From Heloderma charlesbogerti (Eukaryota; Chordata; Lepidosauria; Squamata; Helodermatidae), in assembly GCA_026122225.1 (NCBI GenBank), contig JANEZZ010000807.1:1133496-1197495 (forward strand): a stretch of DNA of 64,000 nt, in the 5' to 3' direction. Positions within the stretch are counted from its first letter, which is position 1; each line of letters starts with the position of its first letter. A program made the position numbers and the translations under genes. Shown in pieces: positions 43,301 through 55,300 of this stretch. A model generated the notes under the pieces. The model was not told the origin of the DNA and searched no databases. It saw nothing but the letters and a program-made list of their open reading frames with translations.

Positions 43301-46300
43301 CTATGAAGCTGAGTGGTGGAAGATTCAGGGCAAATAAAAGGAAGGACTTCATGCAGCGTATAATTCACTTCCACACAATGTAGTCACGGCTACCAATTTG
43401 GACGGCTTTAAAAGGGGGTTAGACAGATTCAAGGTAACTGCCACCATCACCTTTTCTGGGAGATCCATTGAGCAGAGATGGCTTGTGGGCTGCATCTTTC
43501 TGTCACTACTGGGCCTTGCTGGCCAGAGGTTTTTCTCTCCATGTCCCCCACCCCACTCTTCCTCCCTGTGCACTTGCATGGGAGACCAGCGGCTGTTCTC
43601 AGGGAACGCAGAGCTCACGAGTTTACAAGTCCACAGATCAAAGACGCAGAGTTTCAAAGTGAAAGGTTTCTTCAGGATACAGAAAGAAATAGAAGGGTAC
43701 AAGGGGGTGCAACACAACACAGCAAAAACTAAATAAAATAATCTTGCCATACATTTTATTGATTTGGTAGGCTAAAGTCATGGGATACTCACATGATCCA
43801 ATGTGAGGGAAAGCTGATTTGAATCCCGAACAGCAGACCTCTTCTAGGCAAAATAGCTCCCAATTTGAATCCTGCAGGCTTAGTAAATGGAGGGTGGGGA
43901 GGTGAAAATGGGTCCCCTGCCTTCATCTCATGGGAGCAGATTTTCTTATGGTCCAGTGGGCAGAGACTGCTTCTAGGGCAGACGTTTTGCATATGGGGCA
44001 AGATCTGTCTTGCAGGGAGAACCTCCGACCAGGAGCAATTTGACAGCAATTTGATATGGAAGGACAAGACTCTCCAGTGGTGGTGACCTGCAAGGTGTGT
44101 GCCATGTTTGTTTTCTTGCCTGAGAACAACATGGCCTACACCTGCAACAAGTGCAAGTTGATCACGCTGCTGGAGGAAAAAGTAAGTGGACTGGAGCGGC
44201 GACTGTCGACCCTCCGGGGAATAAGAGAACACGAAGAGTTCTTGGACAGAATGGGGGAACTACAGCAGCATAGGGCAGACCAGAAGCTTGAAGAGCAACA
44301 GCAAGATGAGGCAGTGGGAAATGCTGAGGTGAAGAAAAATGGAATAGAGGATACTCCTTGGAAAACGGTGACAGTTAGGAGAAGAAGAACTAGATGCCAC
44401 TCTGCACCAGTGGAAGCAGTGGAGCTGTGGAACCGATTCCAGGTACTTGCAGATGAGACTGGAGGACAGCCTGCAGAGGAAGAATCACAGGGGAACCTGC
44501 ATGAGAGTGAGCAAGAGGCTAAAGGTCAGTCAAACAGAGGCAATGAAACCCAGGCCTACAAGAAGAAGAAGAGAAGAGTGGTAGTAGTGGGAGACTCCTT
44601 GCTGCGTGGGATCGAGACCCAAGTATGTCGCGAAGACCCATGGACTCACCAGGTATGTTGTCTCCCAGGAGGACAGATTAGAGACGTGACTGAAAGGTTG
44701 CCTGCACTCATAAAGCCCACTGACAGGTATCCCTTTCTTCTCATCCATGTGGGAACAAATGATACTGCCAAGCGGAGCTACGAAGAGATCACGTCAGACT
44801 TTGAAGCGTTGGGAAGGAAACTCAAGAACTTTGGGGCCCAGATAGTTTTCTCATCCATCCTTCCAGTAGTTAGAAGAGGGATAGAAAGGGAACGAAAAAT
44901 ACTCTGGGTGAATGACTGGCTACGAAGGTGGTGCCGACGAGAGAGATTTGGATTCTGGGACCACGGGCTATACTTCCTGGAAGATGGGCTGTTGGCTAGG
45001 GATGGGTTGCACCTCACAAAGGCTGGGAAGAATGTGTTTGGCCACAGCATGAAGAACTTCATCAGGAGGGCTTTAAACTGAATCCTACGGGGAAGGGAGA
45101 TGTAATGTTGGGGGTAACGATGGACATTGGCGCATGCACTGCAATGGAGAGAACAGCTCTGATAGCGCCCAATAATAGTCTTCAGACACATGTAGGAAGA
45201 AAGCCAGACTATGAAGCACATGGTCTTCGATGTCTATATACTAATGCCCAGAGTATGGGAAACAAACAGAACGAACTTGAACTCTTAATACAGGAGGGAA
45301 ATTATGACTTGATAGGTATAACTGAGACTTGGTGGGATGACTCTCATGACTGGAATACAGCACTTGAAGGATATAACTTGTTCAAAAAGAACAGGAGGAA
45401 CAGAAAGGGAGGTGGGGTTGCACTGTATGTGAAAAATACATATCTCTGCACAGAAATACAGGAGGAGGAGCTTGGTAGCCCCATCGAGAGCATCTGGGTT
45501 GAAATAAATGGAGCAAAGAATAAAAGGAACCTGGTGGTCGGAGTCTACTACCGGCCACCCAATCAAGGAGAAGACAAGGATGAAACTTTTGAAAAGCAAA
45601 TAGCCAATGTTTTAAGGAAGCATGATGTAGTAGTAATGGGGGACTTCAATTTCCCCGATATTTGTTGGGAGACAAATTCTGCAAAACATGGCCCCTCCAG
45701 TAAATTCCTGACTTGTGTGGCGGATAACTTCCTCCTACAGAAAGTAGAGGACGGAACTAGAGGATCGGCTATCCTTGACTTGATCCTAACCAACAGAGAT
45801 GACTTAGTGGATAAAGTAGCAGTTACAGGAACTCTGGGGGAAAGCGACCATGTTGTACTTGAGTTCTTGGTTCTAAGGGAAGCAAAAGCCGAGTGTAGTC
45901 AAACGCGTACCCTGGATTTTAGGAAAGCTGATTTTAATAAACTCAGAACAATGATCAGTAAGGTCCCATGGCAAGCAATGCTAGCGAGAAAAGGAGTCCA
46001 AGATGGGTGGGAACTTTTAAAAAAGGAAATTCTCAAGGCACAATCACAAACAATTCCAACAAGAAGAAAAGGTGGAAAACAACAGAAGAAGCCAATGTGG
46101 CTTCACAAAAAGCTTAGGGATGACCTGAAAACAAAAAAGGACACATATAGGAAGTGGAAAGAAGGCCAAGTAACAAAGGAAGAGTACAGGCAGGTAGCAC
46201 AGAATTGCAGGGATGGTGTCAGGAAGGCTAAAGCGGAGAACGAGGTGAGGTTAGCGAGGGATGCTAAAAACAACAAAAAGGCTTTCTTCAGCTACGTGCA

Positions 46301-49300
46301 TAGTAAAAGGCAGAGGAAAGAAATGGTTGTTCAGCTATTAAATAAGGATGGCAAAATGATAACAGATGACAAAGAAAAGGCAGAGGTGCTCAATTCCTAC
46401 TTTGGCTCAGTCTTCTCCCAAAAGAGGGTCTATGACCCCCCTGGCAAAGGCGAAGTACAGGCTGAAGGGGCAGGGTTGCAGCTTGAGATCGACAGGCATA
46501 TGGTCAAGGAACACCTCATTACTTTGAATGAGTTCAAATTTCCAGGGCCAGATGAACTGCATCCTAGAGTCATAAAGGAACTGGCAGAAGAACTCCCAGA
46601 ACCGCTGTCTATTCTCTTTGAGAAATCATGGAGGACGGGGGAAGTGCCAGATGACTGGAGGAGGGCTAATGTTGTCCCTATCTTCAAAAAGGGTAAAAAG
46701 GAGGAACCTGGGAACTACAGGCCAGTCAGTCTGACATCAATCCCTGGGAAAATTCTGGAGCAGATCATAAAGCAATCCATCTGGAAGCACCTTGACAACA
46801 ATGCCGTGATTACTCGAAGCCAACATGGATTTGTCAAAAACAAGTCCTGCCAGACAAATCTGATCTCATTTTTTGATCAAGTCACCTCCCTTGTAGACCG
46901 TGGGAATGCTGTAGACATCATATACCTCGACTTCAGCAAAGCTTTTGACAAAGTGCCCCATGATCTCCTGATGAGCAAACTAGCTCGAAGTGGGCTAGAT
47001 GAAACAACGATCCAGTGGATCCACAGTTGGCTACAGAATCGGACTCAAAGAGTGCTTATCAATGGAACCTTCTCAAGCTGGGGAGAGGTAACAAGTGGGG
47101 TACCGCAGGGCTCAGTCCTGGGCCCAGTGCTCTTCAACATTTTTATTAATGACTTGGAGGAGGAGGTGCAGGGAATGCTGATCAGATTTGCAGATGACAC
47201 AAAATTGGGAGGGATAGCTAATACTTTGGAAGACAGAAACAAAATTCAAAGTGATCTGGATAGACTGGAGTACTGGGCAGAAAACAACAGAATGGCATTT
47301 AATAGGGATAAATGCCAAGTTCTGCACCTAGGAAAAAGAAACCAAATGCACAGTTACAAGATGGGGGATACGTGGCTCAACCACACTACGAGCGAGAAGG
47401 ATCTTGGAATTGTTGTCGATCACAAGCTGAATATGAGCCAACAATGTGATGTGGCTGCAAAAAAGGCAAATGCTATTTTGGGCTGCATTCATAGAAGCAT
47501 CGCTTCCAAATCCCGGGAAGTACTAGTTCCCCTCTACTCAGCACTGGTTAGGCCTCATCTGGAGTACTGTGTCCAGTTCTGGGCACCACACTTTAAGAAG
47601 GATGCAGACAAGCTGGAGAGGGTTCAAAGGAGGGCAACAAAGATGATCAGGGGACTGGAAACAAAGCCCTATGAAGAGAGACTGAAAGAACTGGGCATGT
47701 TTAGCCTTGAGAAGAGAAGACTGAGGGGAGATATGATAGCACTCTTCAAGTACTTGAAAGGTTGTCACAGAGAAGAAGGCCAGGATCTCTTCTTGATCAT
47801 TCCAGAGTGCAGGACACGGAATAATGGGCTCAAGTTACAGGAAGCCAGATTCCAGCTGAACATCAGGAAAAACTTCCTGAGTGTCAGAGCAATACGGCAA
47901 TGGAACCAATTACCTGGGGAGGTGGTAGGCTCTCCCACACTGGAGGCCTTCAAGACGAGGCTGGACAGCCATTTGTCGGGGATGCTCTGACTTGGATTCC
48001 TGCATTGAGCAGGGGGTTGGACTCGATGGCCTTGTAGGCCCCTTCCAACCCTACTATTCTATGATTCTATGACCCTCAGGATCAAAATGAGAGGTGCAAA
48101 TAGTTTCCTCTTTGGAGGAGAAGCCTCCTTGGCTCTGTTAGACATTATACCAGATAATTCCAGCTTTCCTGAACCAGGTGCTGGTGGGAATGCTCTCCAT
48201 GGGAAGTGATAGGCAGGCTGGCTTCTGATGGCACTGGAAAGGTCACCCAAGAGTTAAAATTGCAATTGTAAAAACAAAAAAGTGTAGCAGGGGCGGCAGG
48301 TGGGGAGGAGGATGAGCCCTTGCTCTGGCTGCAAAAAGGAAGCCAGTAAGTAAGGCACCCAACCCTCTCCTCTACAACAGGAGCAGGAACTAATGGAGTG
48401 TGAGGCCATGTGAGTGAACAGGAAGTAATGAGTTAAAGGGGCTGAAGCTGAATATCAGAAGCCACTTTTTTAAAAAAAGGGGGGTAAGGGGGGAAAATGA
48501 CAGACAGGAGCCCTGAAAAGCCTCAATATCACTTTGTCAGCCCACAGTGGACAAGCTGTTGCTGCAATTGTATTTTAAGTGGGGAAATGCTACAAACCAG
48601 CTTTGACAAAAGGATGGTGGGACAACATGGAAAATGCTGGGATGCAGCAGTTTGGCAGTGACATCACCTGGATTCTTCATAAAAATGGAATGAACAAATG
48701 AGTCAATTGGTCTGTAATGCATACAGGGTGGAAGCCACCTCTGTTTCCCTTCACACAGCATTTCTGGGGTACCATCTCAGCCCCCCCATTCACCTCTCCC
48801 ACATCACAAAGTCTGGAGGGTCCTCAGAAGGCAATGTCAAGGCAGGCTTGGTCTCTACAAGGGGCTGCTAGACTCAGACTCCCTTGGACTGGGGACCCCC
48901 ACCTCCAGCTGGTGATGGAAGCTTGGTTATGGCTCTGGCCCAGTGGTGCTTGCAAAGAGTGTAGGAGCTATGGGTAGGTGGTGGAGTCAAGCAGAAAGGG
49001 GAGGGCAAGTTCTTTCCTGCTTATGCCCATACCTGTCCACACAGGTCACCTCTGCCAGTGGCCCACCAGATGAACTTGCAACAATCAAGGGTGGTCAGTG
49101 GCATCCATGGCAAGGTAAGTGTTGCCAATACAAGGGGGAAGACCAGGGCCATTCTGGGTGGTAGTGGCCTTGTGTCCAAGACCTGGAAAGTAAGAGCAGC
49201 CCTCCTCTTGGCATGCATAGAAGCCACATCTGGGTGTCTTGTGCTCAGCTCACAATGGACATAGGCAAGATGACAAGGAGGCTTCAGAGGAGAGCAAAAG

Positions 49301-52300
49301 TTAGACATGCCAGTTCCTTGCCTCAGGTCAAGATTAAGAGGAGAGGCACTGCCCTTTTAAAAGGGTCTCCAACAGAAAGACAATGTTCACTTCTAACTAT
49401 TGAGGGCAGAGCAGAAAGCAATGGGTATAAATGACACAGGAGTATATGCCCCTCAAAAAAGAGATCATGGCTAAGATGGCTGCACGTGGGCTATTGCGTT
49501 ACAATAGAGTTTGATAATTACATCTAAATCCCTTTGGGAGTTTCTAAGGAAAGTCTGGGCAAACAAGTGTCAAGTGGGATTCTTCAGGAGTAGAACATAA
49601 TGCCAAATCAGGCCACGCAAAAGAGCTCATTTGTTGGACTCCTTTTAATGGTGCTTCCATGGCCCAAGAGAGGAGAAGGAACAGCTGGGGGGGGGGGCAG
49701 CGGCCTTCTAAGGGGTGTCAATGAAGCCACATGCAGCCTGTCCTGTGGCTTCTTGAGGTTCACAGGGGAAGCTGGTAGCATCTGATGTTCAGATCAAAGC
49801 AGGAAGAAAATTGGACCTAGGGTAGCTCCAGGTGGGTCTTGCTGGTTGGAACTCTCACACACAACAACAAGAGGAGGATGTTGTCTCAGCAGGGAGCAAA
49901 AGCCAACTGAAGTCTTTGTAGACTAACAAGACCTATAGTATGGTCAGCACTGCCCCTCCTAGAGGAGCTGACTGGACTGTTAAAAGGCCTTTACCTGATG
50001 TTGTAGCCTGAGACTTCTTTGAGGCTGGGGAGAGGGATTTTCTGCTGGGAACTCCTCCTCTGAGCCAGAGGGTGATGGCAGGGCTTTGTCCCCTGGCCAG
50101 GAGAACCCTGAGTACTGGCTGTCCTACCCCTGAGGGAGTAGCTTGCACCTCATCCTCATCAGAATCCTCTGCTGCACTGCAAGGGGTCATGACACAGCCT
50201 GAGAGAGGAGTCCTAGACCCGTCTGGGTCTTGGCTAGAGCCCCTGACAACCCTGACCTGGACTTGCACTGTGTCTTCTTAGGCCAGCAGCATGCCTCAGG
50301 CCATGTCTGGAGAGGACAGGGAGGGAGGCACTGCAGGCCCGGGGAACGCCTGATCCGATGACTTGGATCGTCCCCTGTCCTGGTGGTGCTCGCTGGGCAA
50401 AGGACTCTCAGAGAAAGCTCTGTGTGGATAATGTGGCCCTGCAGCATCAGAGGGGCTGTGCAGGCTGCTGCTTGGGCCCTGGGGCAGGCTTTCAGGCAGC
50501 AGCTCTTTGATAGTAGGGCAGGTGGGGGAGGGGGGTAGAGGCAGAGAGGCCTGAGCTCCAAACCTCTTGCAGAGAATTTCTCAGCTGGTCAAGACGAACC
50601 AGGACTTGCAGCTCCTCCAGAAGGGGGAAATAAGCGCAACCAAGAAAGTGCGGATCACCAAGGAGATGAAGGAGGAGGCCTTTGAGCAGTACTTGCAGAT
50701 ATTCTACAAGCAGCAGCCCAAAGTCGAGGTGAGGCTGCTGAGGACGGCAACGGGGTGCCCAGGATGCGGGTGGGGGGTGGGGGAGCCATGCCATCCAGGA
50801 GGCAGGCACAGTCTCCTTGGATAAAGGGAGGCTGGCTGTTCTGTGTGCGCTGAAATGGGGTGGCACAGAAAGGCATCTGGGGAGGAGCTGTGTCTTTAGC
50901 AGCATTTCCAGCCCAGTTCAGCACCTTGTACAGCCAGGCCATTCCCACCCCAGCAAGAGAGTGGAGAATGGCAGTGTATTCTCCGGGGCGAGGGGCGTGT
51001 GTGTGTCTCCAGGGCCAGCCTTTAAAATGCCTTCTCTGCAGCCCATTGTGACTTAACTGCATTCTCGTTCATTCCAACAGTCTTCATTCCAACAGTTCCC
51101 GTGACTTTGTCTCCTTGTCTTCCCTTTGTACTGCTATGTGCATCTCAATTCTCCAAGCAGAGAGATGTTCCAGGGGTTCAGTGCTCACCTGATTTTGGTT
51201 TCCTTGGAAAGGAGGTCACAGGAGGCTTATTGGCACATTGAAGTTTCTTTACAGATATACAGTTTGAGCATAGGTGGAGGTTCACAGCTTAACACTCTAA
51301 CAAACTCCCCCAAATCTTCTGGAGCTCCAGCTATGCTCTCTGACCCTCAGCCTGCATCTGTCTCAAAACTGCAGGCTGCTTGCTTTTACACAGACGCAGC
51401 TCGATGGCATCCTCCCCAGAGAAAGGGAGAGGTACAAAGGTAGAGGAGGAAAGACATCTGCCTCCTTTGAGAAGGAGTCTCTCTTGGGCCATTTCCTTGG
51501 CCGCTATTAAAGCTAATCTCCTTCGCAATGGGAGGTCCTGGGCCTATTCCAACCTCCGTTTACTTATGATACAATGTGCCTGGCCAGATGTTGTGCTTGG
51601 CAGGTTTCAGGTCCACCATCTCCCTTAGAAACAAGATCCTCCAAGTTGGAAGGGATCCCAGGAGATCATTCAGACCAAGCCCATTCCCATCACAAAATGA
51701 TCATTTTGCAAGTCCCTCTGAAGCCCACTGTTGTGGACTAGTGGCTGGACCCTTGTTTGCCTGTTGCAGGCCACATTTCTTGCATTCCCTGCTCCAGTTT
51801 CTTTCTCCATAGATCCCTGAGGAAGACAACTTTAATGCAGACGAGGTGCTGGAAGCTATCTGCCAGGTTGACTCCATAACTGAGCTGTATGGCCCAAACC
51901 AGTGTAACATGTTTCTGGAGTGCTTCCGTCAACCCTCTGTTCTGAAAGCTGCCGGCCAGATATTAGAGGTAACTGGAATGTTTCCTCTGCACTCCCCCCC
52001 GCCCCCTGCTTAATCCCAGAAAGCTCTTTGCTGCCCTCTCATGTCTCTGGCCTGACCCCAGCTGCTCTAGGCAACCAGCAGGCATCTCTTGTCTCCCATC
52101 AGCCCAGACCCAATTTCCCTGGTGGAGATGTGAGCCACCCCCCAAGCCTGGGATCCTTTGGGAGCCCTTGGGATCATGGAGCACTGAAAGCAAGCAGCAA
52201 GAAGGCTAAGTCACTTCACCCCACTGCACCCCACACCTACGTCTCCCTGTCCCAGGTGGCGCCTGAGTGACTCCTTCAGGAAACCTTTGCTCAGCGTGCA

Positions 52301-55300
52301 TGCTGGTCTGGTGCCAGTTTGGCTGATGAGCCTCCTGAGCTTGCCTTAAAAGAGATGCCCCCTTCTGCCCTCCTCCCTACAGGATGCCAGCCCGCCCACC
52401 TCTGGCAGCCTACCGACTCCCTCAACGATCACACCGTCCTTTTGGATCAAGACCCATGCTGGGTTCGGAGAGGCGCTTTCCGAAGCAGGGAAGCTCAAGG
52501 GTGAGCAGGTGAGGGCCTGAGCGTGGGGGAGCACAAGGGAGTGAGGAGGGTGCGGCGGTGCAAGACTCTAAGAGCGTGTTTTGTCTTTCCCACGGCACCC
52601 CCTCCGTTGGAAAAGATGCAGGAGCTGCCCCCCAAAGAGCGAGAACAGCTTCCCCTGCCACCACCGATTCCCTCTGTGGAGAGGGCCCAGCCCTCCTTTG
52701 CCCCTGCCCCAGATGAAGCGCAGAAAGAACCCCCAGGATGGGGAGCTGTTTCTCGAGGCATCCTGGTCACTGTCAAGCAACCCACAGAGACGACGTCCAG
52801 GACTTGCAGGGAGCAGGTAAGAGTCCAGAGCCTGGGAAGGGGGTCACAGGCATGTGTGTGGAGGGGTGTCAGTCTCCTGAGCAGAAAGTTCATTTACACA
52901 CTCAAACAGGCCTTTAGTACTGTCTACATATTTAGCACATCTGATCCCAAAAGTCATGGGCACATGTGAACCTAGGAAGCTGCATCCTGCCAAGTTGGAG
53001 ACCACCTCGCCCGGTATTGTCTTCTCTGGCTGGCAGAAGCAGTGGAATGCTCGGCTGGCAGGGGGGTGGTGGTGTTTCCTGAGGAGAGGCAGGTCCTTTT
53101 CCTGAGCCCTGCACAGTGGCACAAGCCCCCTTCCCTTCCTGGGACTCCGTTCTCCAGAAGGAAGCAGGGGTTGGCTCCCCTATGTCCAGCGGAGGTCGCA
53201 TTACCCTCCTCAGGCTCTGAGGACACGGCCACTTGGACACTCGCACACCACGGCCACTCCCATTGTCATGGCCTGAAAACACTAAAGCAGGCCAGGCCCC
53301 TTAAGGGGCAAGGGCACAGTCTGAATGGACATGGGGGGCCAAGCAGCCTAGGTGCAGCCAGACTCTGGGCAAATGATGAACCACAGCTCTGCCAGGATTT
53401 CAGCTGAGTCAAATGATAATTTCCAAGTTGTGCCCTCAGGGCAACTGAATACAGAGACCATTGCAGCCTGAAATAGAAGCTAAAATATATGCCAGTGAGG
53501 GGCACCTTTGACGTGTACCAGAACATAACTTAGTTAAGGAAGACAACTCTCCATTAGTGATCACATGTGCATGCGGAGCCATATATAGCATACTAATATG
53601 GGGAAATCCATATTCAATCAAAATATGTGACAGGCCCCCCAGGGCACCCTATCAAAAGCTTTATTTGTATCCTGAGAGATAGTTGCAGCCAGGGCTTGCT
53701 TATTTTAGGATAAACTAGTACATCAACTAAAAGTCTGATATTATCTGATCCTTGATGGCTAGGTATAAATCTGGCCTGAGCTGGATCAGTAATAGTGGGG
53801 AGTATAAGCTGAAGCCTATGCCTCCACGTGGCTGCCAATGGGTTCCTTCACACGGGTTTTTTTTTGGTGAGATTGTCTTTCTTCATTCATGGTATTCCCC
53901 GTGTGCAATACACGATGTCGTTGTCCTGCAGCAACAGTCCTGCATCTTCCCCGTTTTCCCTGTGATGTTTCTGTACGTGGAAAATGCAATATTATTTGTA
54001 GACGTGCAATGGATGTGCCATCACCCGCCCATGTATTGCTGACATCATGCTACGACATGCTTTGTGTAGGCAGGTGTTGGGCAGCGCAGTGTTGACATCA
54101 CCAAGTGATGACGATTGGGTGGGAATGTCACCCTCCCGCCCCTCCCATGACCTCCCGCCTCTTTGCCATTCCACTCCTGGGAGCAACACTGAGAACTTTG
54201 GAAGTGCAATATACCGGCATTTCACTACTACATCATTGCAGAGACCGCTGCTGCTCTGAACGCCCACAATGTTGCAACCCCTTTCCACTCAATCCCCTCT
54301 CCCAGTGTATGCTCAAATGAGAAAAGTGTTACTGCTTGCTTTTACAAGGACAATGCTGATTTGCACATGTGGGGCAGGGAGCATACCAACAGCAATGAAT
54401 GAATGAATGAATGAGCGAGCCAGCCTTTGGCTCTGCCCCTTTTGCCTTCAGCCCTGCCCACCACTGGAATGTGGCCCCCAAAAGCTGCTTTGGAATTCGG
54501 GCTGAGAGAGATTCTGCACCCTTACACTCTTTCTTGGAAAAGAAGAGGTGAAGTGAGGTGGTCAACCTGGTCCTGCAATAACTGCAACTTGGTCCTGCAA
54601 TAACTGGAAAGCTAAGCTCACATGCTCTAAAAAAATAATAATAAGTAAACAATCTATGGCTATGTTCATATGTAACAATAAGCTGTGGTTTTTGTTAACC
54701 ATCGTTTGTTGCTTTAGCCATGAATTGTCTTGCAGATGAGCAAAAAACTCCACAACTTTTCCCGTTATTTCTGGTTTATTTTATTTATTTATTTATTTCA
54801 TTTCTATACCACCCAACAGCCAAAGGTCTCTGGGCGGTTCACAAAAATTAAAACCAAAAAGCACAGGATAAAACAATACAAAATCTAAAAGCATTAAAAC
54901 CACAATATAACAATACAACCAGAATAAAACCTAGCAGCAATGCAGCGGTTTAAAATACAGATTTAAAACACCAAAGCTAAAAAACGAGGATGCTAAAATG
55001 CATGGGAGAATAAAAAGGTCTTCACCTGGTGCCAGAAGGAATACAACATAGGTGCCAGGCGAACCTCTCTAGGGAGCTCATTCCACAGCTGGGGGTGCCA
55101 CAGCAGAAAAGGCCCTCTTCCTAGTAGTCATGCACCTCACTTCCTTTGGCAGGGGCTCATAGAGAAAGACCACTGAGGATGATCTTAGGGTCTGGGCCGG
55201 CACATATGGGAGGAGGTGATCCTTCAGATAACCTGCCCCCAAGCCGTTAAGGGCTTTGAATGTTAATACCAGCACTTTGAGTCAGGCCTGGAAATGGACT

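Larger units (their letters stand above)
43790..48071 (+). mobile_element. Full-length CR1 LINE with both ORFs open
   Basis: It has a probable 5' UTR (left limit uncertain), ORF1 at 44056-45081, a 23-bp gap, ORF2 at 45105-47990, and an 81-bp 3' UTR ending in two ATTCTATG-type octamers (48054-48071). CR1 copies are usually cut short at the 5' end and riddled with stops, as the other six here are. This one is intact in both frames and lies in the same orientation as WDR97, inside its intron. Confidence 0.92.
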
